From Sphingobium yanoikuyae (GTDB lineage Bacteria; Pseudomonadota; Alphaproteobacteria; Sphingomonadales; Sphingomonadaceae), in NCBI RefSeq assembly GCF_013001025.1, contig NZ_CP053023.1, positions 186,001 to 250,000 of the forward strand: DNA of 64,000 nucleotides. Reading direction: 5' to 3'. The notes below the pieces were generated by a model. It was given only the letters and a program-made list of their open reading frames with translations. It was not told the DNA's origin and ran no database searches. Positions 23,109 to 33,624 of this stretch are shown piece by piece (position 1 is the first letter of the stretch; every line of letters starts with the position of its first letter). The position numbers and the translations under genes were made by a program.

Positions 23109-24005
23109 TTAGCTCAGGACAGATTTATGGGGTTCCAGTGGCGGGGGTAGATCCTCTTCGCCAAGCAGCGACAACATATCCCGCTCGATTGTCCGCTTCA
23201 TCGCATACAGCGGCAGACAGTTTGGCTCGACGCCGAACGGGTCTTCCAGCTCGTGACCCAGCGCATCGAGGCCGAAAAAGGTATAGGCGGTGAGGAGCAC
23301 CGGCAGGAGCGTCCACCAGTCGAGTGATCCTGCGAGCGCGAAGGGAAGCATCACGCAAAAGATAAGTGCGGTGCGATGGAGCAGCAGAGAATAGGCGAAC
23401 GGCACGGGCGTCGTGGATATCCGCTCACAAGCGCCCTGAACCTTGCCGAAGGATCGCATGTCTTCTGCCACGACGGCATAGTGAATCGGCGTAATGACGC
23501 CAGTCTGCTTTAGCTCGAGCAGCCTGCGCCCCATACGATCGAGCACGAGGTTCGTGACGTTCGGGCTCTTTGTCGCCGGGCCGATATCGACCCACGGCGC
23601 AATGGCGGCGATTTCATCCTCGCCGCGAAGGCGTGCGGTGAGGCCGCAGGCAAAGCCACATATGCTATGGAGCAACGCGCGCCGATCCTCGTCAGGGAGA
23701 AGCGATGTCTCGCGCGCGAACGAACGGGCCGAGATAATTAGCTCGCCCCAAAGCTGCCGCCCCTCCCACCATCGCGCATAGCAGGCATTGTTGCGGAAGC
23801 TCATGAAGATCGAGAGCGCGATACCGATCAGGGTGAAAGGGATCGTCGAAATCCGCGCGAAAATGCCGGGATGGGCTTGGGCGGCCAGGATGGCGATCAC
23901 ACTGACGACCGCGATCGCCGCCAGCCTCCGTGCGATGCGCGGCAGGATCGAGCCATGCACGGTGAAAATGATATCTTGGAAGCTCGGTTGCGATCGAACG
24001 ATCAT
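23109..24005 (-). CDS. Bestrophin-family (RFP-TM/UPF0187) membrane channel
   Basis: 298 residues. Typical family blocks: NNACYARWWEGRQLWGELII, ARSFARE, VPFAYSLLLHR, FFGLDALGHELEDPFGVEPN and CLPLYAMKRTIERD. Four membrane segments, near residues 28-45, 50-70, 205-225 and 230-250. Bacterial bestrophins are pentameric ion channels (family knowledge). It is downstream of the cyd genes on the same strand, 67 bases after the DUF2474 frame, so probably in their operon. Confidence 0.88.
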   Translation of the reverse strand: MIVRSQPSFQDIIFTVHGSILPRIARRLAAIAVVSVIAILAAQAHPGIFARISTIPFTLIGIALSIFMSFRNNACYARWWEGRQLWGELIISARSFARETSLLPDEDRRALLHSICGFACGLTARLRGEDEIAAIAPWVDIGPATKSPNVTNLVLDRMGRRLLELKQTGVITPIHYAVVAEDMRSFGKVQGACERISTTPVPFAYSLLLHRTALIFCVMLPFALAGSLDWWTLLPVLLTAYTFFGLDALGHELEDPFGVEPNCLPLYAMKRTIERDMLSLLGEEDLPPPLEPHKSVLS

Positions 24006-24072
24006 ATTCCGTGGAATGTCCTTCGCCTGTTTGCCAGCATTTCCATCGGCAGCTCGTCGAAACGAGCTGCCG

Positions 24073-24189
24073 TCAGGGTTTGAGGATGAAGCGAATGACC
24101 TGCGCGACAGCCCCCAGCGCCAAAACGCTGGCCGCCCAGATTAAGACCATCCAGGCGAGCCGTCGACCGAGAGGTTTAGGCTCGTCCAT
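24073..24189 (-). CDS. DUF2474 small subunit of bd-type oxidase (CydX-like)
   Basis: 38 residues, too short for most gene finders. The ATG overlaps the cydB stop as TGATG, so translation is coupled. Sequence MDEPKPLGRRLAWMVLIWAA continues as one membrane helix ending FILKP. DUF2474 proteins sit at the 3' end of cydAB/cioAB operons and resemble the CydX/CydS single-helix subunits that stabilise the oxidase (family knowledge). Confidence 0.85.
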   Translation of the reverse strand: MDEPKPLGRRLAWMVLIWAASVLALGAVAQVIRFILKP

Positions 24190-25199
24190 CAATGATACCC
24201 ATGCGTGCCGACCTTACCGCGGAACACCCAATAGGCCCACGCGGTATAGCCGAGAATGATCGGAATGATGACGGCCGCACCCGCCAGCATGAAGAGCTGG
24301 CTTTGCGGGGGAGCGGCTGCATCCCAGATCGTGACGGCGCGGGGAACAACATAGGGGTAGATACTGATCCCCAGCCCAACGAAACCGAGAAAGAACAGGC
24401 CAAGCGCCATAATGAAGGGCAGGCGCTCCGCGCCGCGCTTCAGGCTCCAGAAGAAGGTTGCAGCGCAGATCGCCACCAGCAGAGGAACCTGCGCGGTGAG
24501 AAGCACGCCGGGCATCGCAAACCAGCGTCGCCAATAGTCATAGGTCAGGAACGGCGTCGCCGCACTGACGGCGAAAAGCGCGAGTAGCGTCGCCCCGCCG
24601 AGCCAAAATGCCAGTCGACGGGCGCGTTCCTGGCCCGGCCCTTCGGTTTTCCAGACCAGCCAGGCCGCGCCTAGAAGCGCATATCCGATCACGACTGCCG
24701 CGCCGGTCAAGAGGCTGAACGCGCTCAACCAATCCAGCCATCCCCCTGCATAGGCATCGGCCTCGACCCGCACGCCTTGCAGGATCGCGCCCAGCGTGAT
24801 CCCCTGCGAGAACGCCGCGAGAACGGACCCAAAGCTGAAGGCGACATCCCAGAAGGGACGATGGCGCGGATCTCGCCAGCGAAACTCGAATGCGACCCCG
24901 CGAAACACGAGACCGAGCAACATCGCGATGATGAGCGGGTAGGTCGCGGGAAGGATGATGGCGTAGGCAAGAGGAAAGGCCGCGAAGAGACCGCCTCCGC
25001 CCAGCACGAGCCATGTTTCATTGCCATCCCAGACCGGCGCGATCGAGTTCATTGCCTGATCGCGCTCTCCTCCGACCGAAAGGTTCGGAAAGAGGATGCC
25101 GATCCCCAGATCGAACCCGTCCATCACGACATAGGCGAAGACAGCAAAGCCGATGATACCGGCCCAGATTATGGTGAGATCGAGGTGCTCCACGTTCAT
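24189..25199 (-). CDS. cydB: Cytochrome bd-type quinol oxidase subunit II
   Basis: 336 residues, eight or nine membrane helices. Family blocks YVVMDGFDLGIGILFP, PVWDGNETWLVLGGGGLFAA and the FRG-rich FEFRWRD loop near residue 100 are present. Overlaps cydA by 4 bases (coordinates 25196-25199). With CydA it oxidises quinol and reduces oxygen to water at the inner membrane without pumping protons. Confidence 0.95.
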   Translation of the reverse strand: MNVEHLDLTIIWAGIIGFAVFAYVVMDGFDLGIGILFPNLSVGGERDQAMNSIAPVWDGNETWLVLGGGGLFAAFPLAYAIILPATYPLIIAMLLGLVFRGVAFEFRWRDPRHRPFWDVAFSFGSVLAAFSQGITLGAILQGVRVEADAYAGGWLDWLSAFSLLTGAAVVIGYALLGAAWLVWKTEGPGQERARRLAFWLGGATLLALFAVSAATPFLTYDYWRRWFAMPGVLLTAQVPLLVAICAATFFWSLKRGAERLPFIMALGLFFLGFVGLGISIYPYVVPRAVTIWDAAAPPQSQLFMLAGAAVIIPIILGYTAWAYWVFRGKVGTHGYH

Positions 25200-26614
25200 G
25201 CCTCCCGTCCGGTTGATGCCACGACGCCGCTTGCCGGCGTGATGCCCGCCGCGCGTTGCGGCACCTTGGACGGTTCCGGTTCACCGGCTGCGGGCGGCTT
25301 TGCCATCATCCGGAGCAAATAATAGGTGCCGGCCCCGAACGCGCCGAAATAGACGAGGATGAAAGCGACGAGGGACGCCGCGACAGCCGGAGCGGCCAGG
25401 GGGGAGTGGGACTCCGCGGTTCGCAGCAGGCCGTATACGGTGAAGGGCTGTCGGCCTACTTCCGTCGTCACCCATCCTGCTATGACCGCGACAAAGCCTG
25501 ACGGACCAAGCGCGAGAGCGGCGCGGTGCAGCCAGCGCCAGTCATAGAGCTTGCCGCGCCAGCGGGCGAGCAGGCTCCAGAGGCCCAACCCAAGCATGGC
25601 GAGGCCCATCGCCACCATGATCCGAAACGACCAGAAGACGATCGGCGTGGGCGGCCAGCGATCGCGCGGGAAGTCGTTGAGGCCGGGGAGGGGCGCTTTG
25701 GGATCGTGCTTGAGGATCAGCGATCCCAGATAGGGGATTTCGATCTTGCCGTGGACCACCGCATCCTTGTTGCTCGGGAGGCCGAAAAGGATGAGCGAAG
25801 CGCCCTCGGGGCTGGCCTCATAATGACCTTCCATCGCGAGAACTTTTGTCGGCTGATGCTCAAGCGTGTTGAGGCCGTGCTGATCGCCCGCGAGAATCTG
25901 GATCGGCGCCACAAGCGCCGCCATCCACATCGCCATGGAGAACATCTTGCGCGCGCCGGGATTCGCGCGGTCGCGCAGAAGGTGCCATGCTCCTACGGCC
26001 CCGACGACCATTGCCGTGGTCAGGTAGGCGCCGATGACGGTATGGACGAGGCGATAGGGAAAGCTCGCGTTGAAGATGATCGGAAGCCACGAACCTGCGG
26101 GCACGAACTGGCCCTTGGCATTGATCGCATAGCCTGCCGGCGTCTGCATCCAGCTATTCACGGAAATGATCCAGGTCGCCGAGATGAGCGTCCCGACGGC
26201 GACCATGCAGGTCGCGAAAAAATGCGGGCCCCTGCCTACCTTGTTGATGCCGAACAGCATCACGCCAAGGAAACCGGCTTCAAGGAAGAACGCGGTCAGA
26301 ACCTCATAGGCCATGAGCGGGCCGATGACCGGACCGGCCTTGGCCGAAAATACCGACCAGTTCGTCCCGAACTGGTAGGACATCACCACGCCCGAGACCA
26401 CACCCATGCCGAACGCGACGGCGAAGATCTTGAGCCAGTAGCGATAGAGGTTCGCATACACACCGCTGCCGGTCTTCAACCACAACCCTTCAAGCACCAT
26501 GAGATAGCTTGCCGTGCCGATGGAGAAGGCCGGGAAGATGAAGTGGAATGAGACCGTGAACGCGAATTGCGCCCGGGCCAGGATTACCGGATCGAGATTC
26601 TCAATCACCAACAT
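25196..26614 (-). CDS. cydA: Cytochrome bd-type quinol oxidase subunit I (CIO-like)
   Basis: 472 residues, shorter than E. coli CydA (522), consistent with a short quinol loop of the cyanide-insensitive (CioA) group. Haem-ligand His24 is in SFHFIFPAFSIG; FPYRLVHTVIGAYL carries the second histidine; QPTKVLAMEGHYE and GRQPFTVYGLLRT are conserved. First gene of cydA-cydB-DUF2474-bestrophin. An FrmR-type operator lies about 135 bases upstream, linking the oxidase to formaldehyde sensing. Confidence 0.95.
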   Translation of the reverse strand: MLVIENLDPVILARAQFAFTVSFHFIFPAFSIGTASYLMVLEGLWLKTGSGVYANLYRYWLKIFAVAFGMGVVSGVVMSYQFGTNWSVFSAKAGPVIGPLMAYEVLTAFFLEAGFLGVMLFGINKVGRGPHFFATCMVAVGTLISATWIISVNSWMQTPAGYAINAKGQFVPAGSWLPIIFNASFPYRLVHTVIGAYLTTAMVVGAVGAWHLLRDRANPGARKMFSMAMWMAALVAPIQILAGDQHGLNTLEHQPTKVLAMEGHYEASPEGASLILFGLPSNKDAVVHGKIEIPYLGSLILKHDPKAPLPGLNDFPRDRWPPTPIVFWSFRIMVAMGLAMLGLGLWSLLARWRGKLYDWRWLHRAALALGPSGFVAVIAGWVTTEVGRQPFTVYGLLRTAESHSPLAAPAVAASLVAFILVYFGAFGAGTYYLLRMMAKPPAAGEPEPSKVPQRAAGITPASGVVASTGREA

Positions 26615-26748
26615 TCCTCCCTGTTTTGTCCCGCCGATGTTCGTCCGATTGTCCTCTGCAGAGGCTTTGCGATTCGAACACAGGGCTTGGGGGCCGGACG
26701 CGCGCCATTTCCTTTGGTGCAGCGATCCGATCGGGCCGGCAATATATC

Positions 26749-26765
26749 ATACTCCCCACCAGTAT
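26749..26765. promoter_or_regulatory. FrmR/CsoR-type operator, copy 2
   Basis: ATACTCCCCACCAGTAT: perfect ATACT/AGTAT ends around a C-tract, exactly the CsoR/RcnR/FrmR architecture. It lies in the 318-base region between the divergent cydA and frmR genes, about 135 bases upstream of cydA and 168 bases upstream of frmR. A second site lies next to frmR. Confidence 0.8.
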
Positions 26766-26885
26766 CAAGGGGGTAGGAACCCAGGTCTGGCGTTCGATGT
26801 TTCTGGAGGCGTAGGGGAAGGTTCAGGCTCGCTTCGGCCGAAATTTGAGGTGTCAGCGCGGCGCAAGGCACAGGATAGGGTTGAA

Positions 26886-26905
26886 ACTCCCCCCCTGTAT
26901 AGTAT
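26886..26905. promoter_or_regulatory. FrmR-type operator adjoining frmR
   Basis: ACTCCCCCCCTGTATAGTAT, 27 bases upstream of the frmR ATG: a C7 tract followed by an AGTAT end as in the other sites, less symmetrical. Likely the autoregulatory site of frmR. Confidence 0.65.
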
Positions 26906-26932
26906 GTGCATATCAACAGTCAGGAAAGCGCG

Positions 26933-27223
26933 ATGCCACATTCACCAGAAGAGAAGAAGCGGGCCATAACACGCCTGCGTCGCATCAAGGGGCAGGCGGA
27001 AGCGCTTGAACGCGCGATCGAGGCCGGAACGGATTGCGCCCCTTTGCTCCAACAGATTGTGGCGATGCGGGGCGCCACCAACGGGTTGATGGCAGAAGTG
27101 ATGGAAGGCCATCTCCGTGAGACCTTCGGCCCCGCCAACGGCGCGCATGGGGAAAATGGAGCCAGCCCATTCGACGACGACATGGAGGGTATAATGCGGA
27201 TATTGCGAACCTATCTTAAGTAG
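26933..27223 (+). CDS. frmR: Formaldehyde-responsive repressor FrmR (CsoR/RcnR family)
   Basis: 96 residues. The start at 26933 (AGGAAAG upstream) is preferred over GTG 26906 because it places Pro2 directly after Met, as the E. coli mechanism needs. Pro2, Cys35 and His60 are all present at identical numbers; in E. coli FrmR formaldehyde bridges Pro2 to Cys35 of a neighbouring subunit (family knowledge). RLRRIKGQAEALERAIEAG and the QQIVAMRGATNGLMAEVMEG helix are typical. Regulates itself and, by operator matches, frmA, cydA and perhaps the TraR-like gene. Confidence 0.93.
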   Translation: MPHSPEEKKRAITRLRRIKGQAEALERAIEAGTDCAPLLQQIVAMRGATNGLMAEVMEGHLRETFGPANGAHGENGASPFDDDMEGIMRILRTYLK

Positions 27224-27488
27224 GTCTTAGAAACCGCAGTACCTGTATATAGATTTATAAGAACAATTTTTTACCGATCGGCAATATAATGACGGTGCGC
27301 CCAATTTTCGCGTGGTACGACTTATGGGTTGGTATTTTCATAGATCGCCCTAAGCGGCGTATCTACATTTTTCCAGTTCCATGCTTTGGTATTTTCATTC
27401 AGCTTCGCGTGCCACCGGCATCATAACTTGATTGCGGGACTGCAATTTGTGGTTCCACTGGAAAATCGCAACTGGATGAGAACACGTT
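27224..27488 (+). other. AT-richer intergenic region
   Basis: 265 bases between frmR and the LysR gene, visibly richer in A/T than the surroundings. No gene, hairpin terminator or named operator recognised; presumably contains the LysR gene promoter. Confidence 0.4.
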
Positions 27489-28409
27489 ATGATCGTCAAG
27501 AATTTCGGATATCTGATTGCGCTCGATCAGGAAGGCCATTTCGGTAGGGCAGCCAAGAGCTGCAACGTGTCGCAGCCCACGCTTTCCGCCGGCATCAAGC
27601 AGCTCGAACAGGACTTGGGTGTGGAGATCGTGCGGCATGGCCGGCGTTATGACGGACTCACATCGGAAGGTGAGACTGTGCTGGCCTGGGCGAAGAAGAT
27701 CGAGAGCAACTGCGAGGGGCTGGAGCGCGACCTTTCGGCCCAGAAACGTGGGCTGGAAGGTCAAATTCGCCTGGGCGTGCTGTCGGCCACGTCGATCATG
27801 GCATCGATCCTCAGCCTTGCCCTCGCTGAAAGGATGCCGCTCCTCGAACAGTGCATTTGCACAGCGCAAACCTCGTCGCTGACCAAAGCCTTGCTGACGC
27901 ATGAAATGGACATGGCGCTGGTCTATCTCGAAGACATATCTGAGGAGGACTTTGACACGCACCTTCTCTACCGGGAGCGGATCGTCGTTTTCCAGGCATC
28001 CGGCGACCCGCTCCCGCGACAGGTTTCATGGGATCATGTCGCCGAGCTGCCTTTGTGCATCTTGGACTGCGCGCTACCCAAAGCCGCGCGTTCTAGACTC
28101 GGGCACCGTGCCGCAAAGTCGATCAGGACCAACAATGTCGATGTTCTCGCTGCCCATATCGCAAGTGGGCGATATGCCACCGTCCTTCCGCAATCTCTCG
28201 CAACCTATTTTGCTCGGATTTCCGACATTCGGGCGGTTGAAGTCGCAGGTGAGGGCGCAGATGCCGCTGTTGGATTGGCCATGCCCAGAAATGGGGTGAA
28301 ATCGACACCCACAGCCGCGCTGTTCGAAATAGTCCGCGCACCCGAGACAATGGCCTCGATAGAGGCCGCTCTGGACCTGTACCGCCAGTTCCAACCCGAA
28401 GGGGGCTGA
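27489..28409 (+). CDS. LysR-family transcriptional regulator
   Basis: 306 residues. N-terminal winged HTH (NFGYLIALDQEGHFGRAAKS, QPTLSAGIKQLEQDLG) and effector domain from about residue 95. The effector domain includes LPLCILDCALPKAAR and HIASGRYATVLPQ, reminiscent of regulators found beside formate dehydrogenase genes, which would suit a formaldehyde/formate locus (low-confidence comparison). Convergent with the SDR gene across a perfect hairpin. Targets unknown. Confidence 0.85.
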   Translation: MIVKNFGYLIALDQEGHFGRAAKSCNVSQPTLSAGIKQLEQDLGVEIVRHGRRYDGLTSEGETVLAWAKKIESNCEGLERDLSAQKRGLEGQIRLGVLSATSIMASILSLALAERMPLLEQCICTAQTSSLTKALLTHEMDMALVYLEDISEEDFDTHLLYRERIVVFQASGDPLPRQVSWDHVAELPLCILDCALPKAARSRLGHRAAKSIRTNNVDVLAAHIASGRYATVLPQSLATYFARISDIRAVEVAGEGADAAVGLAMPRNGVKSTPTAALFEIVRAPETMASIEAALDLYRQFQPEGG

Positions 28410-28443
28410 CCGTTCATGCCGTGCTATCGCAGCATGAACGGTC
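28408..28443. terminator. Bidirectional hairpin between convergent genes
   Basis: Perfect 12-base arms GACCGTTCATGC (28408-28419) and GCATGAACGGTC (28432-28443) with a 12-base loop, overlapping the LysR stop and ending 11 bases before the SDR stop. No T-run, so termination strength is uncertain. Confidence 0.6.
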
Positions 28444-28453
28444 GCGCGACCCA

Positions 28454-29128
28454 CTATTCGACGTAGATCATTTTCTTGGTCATCCCGCCGTCGACCACAA
28501 GCGTTTGCCCGGTAACAAAGCCGGCGGACGCCAGATATAGCACGGCCTCGGCAATGTCCTGGGGGCGACCGACCCGGCCAACCGGATGCTGCGCCTCGTC
28601 CTCGGCGCGCAGATTCGTGTCATTGGTGATCCAACCAGGTGCGATTGTATTGACCCGGATTTTGGCGCCAAGTTGCACCGCCAGCGCCTGCGCGAGTGCC
28701 ACCATGCCACCTTTCGCAGCGGCATAGGCAAAGTCGATGCCTTGGGACATCAACGCGCGGGTGGAAGCCATCATGACAATCGAACTGCCATCGGTGAGCA
28801 GGGGCAATGCCGCTCGCGACATCAGAAAGGCCCCGGTCAGATGGCTGCCAATGGTGCTGTTCCACTGGTCGAGCGAGGTGTCACCGAGCTGCATGAATGT
28901 GTCGTAAACAAGCCCACCATTGTTGACGAGCAAGTCCAGTCGATCCCAGCCAAGGGCACGAAAAGCCTCGGCTACGGACTCTTCGCTGGCAAGATCGCAA
29001 TGGATCTGTTGACCGATCGCTCCTTCCTTCAAATCGAAGGATGCCACCTCCCAACCTTCATCCAATAAGGCGGAACATATAGCCTGACCGATTAGCCCCG
29101 ATCCTCCTGTTACAATAGCGCGTTTCAT
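28454..29128 (-). CDS. Short-chain dehydrogenase/reductase (SDR)
   Basis: 224 residues, classical SDR but short. Rossmann start AIVTGGSGLIGQAI, NNGG near residue 69, catalytic Ser in MMASTRA, YAAAK (Tyr-x3-Lys) near 136-140, and the C-terminal GQTLVVDGGMT. Asp37 after strand 2 (SFDLKEG) suggests NAD preference. Substrate unknown. It lies in the formaldehyde region but shows no direct link except position. Confidence 0.88.
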   Translation of the reverse strand: MKRAIVTGGSGLIGQAICSALLDEGWEVASFDLKEGAIGQQIHCDLASEESVAEAFRALGWDRLDLLVNNGGLVYDTFMQLGDTSLDQWNSTIGSHLTGAFLMSRAALPLLTDGSSIVMMASTRALMSQGIDFAYAAAKGGMVALAQALAVQLGAKIRVNTIAPGWITNDTNLRAEDEAQHPVGRVGRPQDIAEAVLYLASAGFVTGQTLVVDGGMTKKMIYVE

Positions 29129-29530
29129 AAGAACTCCTTTCTGTCAGAGGATGATAGAGAGACCGGCACCATTGCGCCAACACAACTCAAGTCCAGAGAA
29201 CGGGCGCATAGGGCGTCACCCTGATAGACTTCAACTGCGCCTTGTCTTCCAGAAACATTATGCTTGCTGCAATGGAATATGATATATCATCTTGTTGCAT
29301 TGCGGCAGTCATTCTCCTGTAGCTTGGTCATAGGAATTTCCGATCTTGGGATAGAATCTTCGAGTTTGCTCCGAAGGAGAAGCGCCGCCATTCTGCCAAG
29401 ACGGTAATGATGAGACTGGCAACGACACTACTATGCTGCGCTGAATTAATTCGGTGCGGCATGTTGATCCGTGTCAAGTCCTACTCTCGTCAATACTTGG
29501 GGGGGCGTGAAAAAACGCAGGAGATATCTG
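29129..29530. other. Divergent intergenic region before fdhA
   Basis: About 400 bases, A/T-richer. It contains the palindrome ATGATATATCAT (29279-29290) flanked by outer TGCAA/TTGCA words, a possible operator for the divergent SDR and fdhA genes. The fdhA ribosome site AGGAG is at 29519-29523. No FrmR-type site is seen here. Confidence 0.45.
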
Positions 29531-30742
29531 ATGGCTACAGGCAACCGGATCGTAACCTTCGAGAAACCGATGGAAATGAAGGTCAACACCTTCAAATTCC
29601 CGGAGCTGATTACTCCACAGGGCAAAAAAGCTCCCCACGGCGCCATTCTCAAGATCGTCACCACGAACATCTGCGGCAGCGACCTTCACATCTACCGAGG
29701 TTCGTTTGAAGTCCCCAAGGGGATGACGATGGGCCACGAAATGACCGGCGAGGTGATCGAGGTCGGCTCCGACGTCGAATATATCAAGGTCGGCGATATC
29801 GTGTCCGTTCCCTTTAACGTCGGCTGCGGACGCTGCTACAACTGCAAGCACATGCGCTCGGACGTGTGCGAGCACACCAACCCCGAAGTCGACTGCGGCG
29901 CCTATGGCTTTAACCTGGGTGGATGGACCGGGGGGCAGGGGGATTACCTGTTCGTGCCCTATGCAGACTTCAATCTGCTGGCTTTCCCCGACAAGGACGC
30001 GGCCATGGCGAAGATCCGTGATCTGACGCTCCTTTCGGACGTGTTGCCGACCGCGTTCCACGGGTTCGCCGCTCCCGACTGGCCGGCGCAACCGGCCTAT
30101 ATCGTCGGCGAGAATGTGCTGATCTTCGGCGCGGGGCCTGTCGGCCGCGCGGGCGCCGCCTGTGCGAAGCTCCTCGGTGCCGGCGCCATCATCGTCGCCG
30201 ACTTCATTCAGGAGCGGCTCGATCTGCTCAAGCCGCACGGCGTCGAGACCATCAACCTGTCGGACGGCATTCCGATCGAAGATCATCTGGAGCGGATCAC
30301 CGGCAAGCGCGAGGCCGATCGCGTCATCGACTATGTGGGCCTCGACTGTCGCGGGTTCGGGGCGGAGTCCGACCAGATCGTCGAGAACGCCGTCACCAAC
30401 GCCCTGCTGAAATATGTCCGCTTCGGCGGGATGACCAGCACGGTCGGCGTATATTGCCCCAATCCGATCTCCAAGAATCGGGACAACAAGAAGGGCAGCA
30501 TGGAAGTCGATTGGGCCAGTGGCTGGATCAAGTCGCCGCGGATGTCGGCAGGCCAGTCGCCGACGGCCAATTACAACCACGCCCTCATGCGGGCCATCCT
30601 GAACGATCGGATGCCCTATCTGACTCCGATGATGAACACGAAGATCATCAAGCTGGAGGACGCGCCGGCGGCCTACAAGGAGTTCGATGACGGATCGGCG
30701 TTCAAGTACGTCATCGATCCGCACGGCTCTGTGGCGGCCTGA
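29531..30742 (+). CDS. fdhA: Glutathione-independent formaldehyde dehydrogenase (zinc MDR family)
   Basis: 403 residues, close to the 399 of the Pseudomonas putida enzyme. The ATG at 29531 has AGGAG 7 bases upstream. Catalytic zinc ligands Cys48 (NICGSD), His69-Glu70 (GHE); structural zinc cysteines 99, 102, 105 and 113. Rossmann motif LIFGAGPVGRAGAACAKLLG. This group keeps NAD tightly bound and dismutates or oxidises formaldehyde without glutathione (family knowledge). It provides a route parallel to FrmA/FrmB. A perfect hairpin follows it. Confidence 0.93.
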   Translation: MATGNRIVTFEKPMEMKVNTFKFPELITPQGKKAPHGAILKIVTTNICGSDLHIYRGSFEVPKGMTMGHEMTGEVIEVGSDVEYIKVGDIVSVPFNVGCGRCYNCKHMRSDVCEHTNPEVDCGAYGFNLGGWTGGQGDYLFVPYADFNLLAFPDKDAAMAKIRDLTLLSDVLPTAFHGFAAPDWPAQPAYIVGENVLIFGAGPVGRAGAACAKLLGAGAIIVADFIQERLDLLKPHGVETINLSDGIPIEDHLERITGKREADRVIDYVGLDCRGFGAESDQIVENAVTNALLKYVRFGGMTSTVGVYCPNPISKNRDNKKGSMEVDWASGWIKSPRMSAGQSPTANYNHALMRAILNDRMPYLTPMMNTKIIKLEDAPAAYKEFDDGSAFKYVIDPHGSVAA

Positions 30743-30750
30743 CCATCTAA

Positions 30751-32196
<1,446 letters not shown>

Positions 32197-32247
32197 TCCC
32201 TCAACTCTAACCTTCAATTTCAATAGTTAACCTCAAGGAAGAATATC

Positions 32248-32646
32248 ATGGCTGATCCCGTTATCTCCGGCAACGGCGTGTTCTCGCACGTCTTCATCGG
32301 CGCGGCCGATGTCGAGCAGTCGGCAGCGTTCTACGACGCCGCTCTGGGCGCCCTGGGCGTCAAGAACCTCGGCCCCTTCGGCAATGGTTGGGTGCTCTAC
32401 GGCCGCGAAAAGCCTGCTTTCATCATTGCCCGTCCCGGCAATGGCGAAGCGCCCTCCAGCAACGGCGTGACGGTCGGCTTCGCCGCCGCGACGCCCGCCG
32501 AAGTGGACGCTTTCCACGCGGCCGGCCTCGCCGCTGGTGGCACCGACGAGGGCCAGCCCGGCCCGCGGGGCCACCTGCCGGGTGCCTATGCGGCCTATCT
32601 GCGCGATCCGGCGGGCAACAAGGTCTGCTCGTACACCTTCATCTAA
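32248..32646 (+). CDS. VOC-family (glyoxalase-like) protein
   Basis: 132 residues, ATG after CAAGGAAGAATATC. One vicinal-oxygen-chelate fold: FSHVFIGAADVEQSAAFYDA, GNGWVLYGREKPAFII, and a C-terminal YAAYLRDPAGNKVCSYTF. Metal-ligand candidates are His14 and the glutamate of VD/GTDEG blocks. Placed between frmA and frmB, it may handle formaldehyde-glutathione adducts or methylglyoxal; a spontaneous-adduct helper role is inference. Confidence 0.8.
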   Translation: MADPVISGNGVFSHVFIGAADVEQSAAFYDAALGALGVKNLGPFGNGWVLYGREKPAFIIARPGNGEAPSSNGVTVGFAAATPAEVDAFHAAGLAAGGTDEGQPGPRGHLPGAYAAYLRDPAGNKVCSYTFI

Positions 32647-32793
32647 AGCCGGAAGGTGAGGGCGATACCGGCAACCCTATGACTGGCTGTCGCCGGCGCT
32701 GGAACAGGCGCCGGCGCTTCCCCCCGCACCACAGCCAGGAAAAGGGCGCCTATCACCACACCGTCCACCAACCGTCGAAGCAAGGAAACAAAA

Positions 32794-33624
32794 ATGGAAC
32801 GTGTCGAACATCACGCCAGCTTCGGCGGTTGGCAGGACGTCTATCAGCATGACTCGATCAGCCTGGGTTGCCCGATGAAGGTCGGCGTCTATCTGCCTCC
32901 CCAGGTGAAGGACGGTCGCGTGCCGGTGCTGTATTGGCTGTCCGGCCTGACTTGCACCGAACAGAATTTCATTACGAAGGCTGTCGCGCAGCGTTTCGCT
33001 GCCGAGCACGGGATCATCCTCGTCGCGCCGGACACGAGCCCGCGAGGCGAAGGCGTGGCCGACGATCCCAGCTATGATCTGGGACAGGGCGCCGGCTTCT
33101 ACGTCAACGCGACTGAGGAACCTTGGGCTGCCCACTACCGCATGTACGATTATGTCGTCGAGGAATTGCCGGCGCTGATCGAAGCCACATTTCCGGCCGA
33201 TGATCGCCGGGCGATTGCCGGTCATTCGATGGGCGGGCACGGCGCACTCGTTGCCGCTCTGCGCAATCCGGGGCGCTATCGCAGCGTATCGGCCTTTTCG
33301 CCGATCGTCGCGCCGAGCCAGGTGCCTTGGGGCGAGCGCGCTCTGACGGCCTATCTCGGAGACGATCGCGCCGGGTGGAAGCATTACGACACCATCGAAC
33401 TCATCAAGTCCGCCAGCGAGCGCCTGCCGTTGCTCGTCGATCAGGGCATGGATGATGAGTTTCTGGATCGCGAGCTGCGCCCGGATCTGCTGAAGGCGGC
33501 CTGCGAGGCTGCGGGGCACCCGCTGATCCTCAACCTGCGACCCGGCTACGATCACAGCTATTATTTCATCGCTAGCTTCATCGGCGAGCATATCGGCCAT
33601 CATGCCAAGGCGCTGTTCCAATGA
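32794..33624 (+). CDS. frmB: S-formylglutathione hydrolase
   Basis: 276 residues, esterase D family. Nucleophile Ser145 in GHSMGGHGA; LYWLSGLTCTEQNF forms the oxyanion region; DQGMDDEFL and YDHSYYF supply the acid and histidine. It releases formate and glutathione, completing the FrmA route. Its stop overlaps the NDH-2 start as ATGA, tying detoxification and respiration into one transcript. Confidence 0.96.
   Translation: MERVEHHASFGGWQDVYQHDSISLGCPMKVGVYLPPQVKDGRVPVLYWLSGLTCTEQNFITKAVAQRFAAEHGIILVAPDTSPRGEGVADDPSYDLGQGAGFYVNATEEPWAAHYRMYDYVVEELPALIEATFPADDRRAIAGHSMGGHGALVAALRNPGRYRSVSAFSPIVAPSQVPWGERALTAYLGDDRAGWKHYDTIELIKSASERLPLLVDQGMDDEFLDRELRPDLLKAACEAAGHPLILNLRPGYDHSYYFIASFIGEHIGHHAKALFQ

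Noticed and set aside
27489..28409. Calling the LysR gene oxyR because of its two nearby cysteines
   Set aside because: The cysteines in LPLCILDC do not match the OxyR redox pair spacing or context; left as an unassigned LysR regulator.
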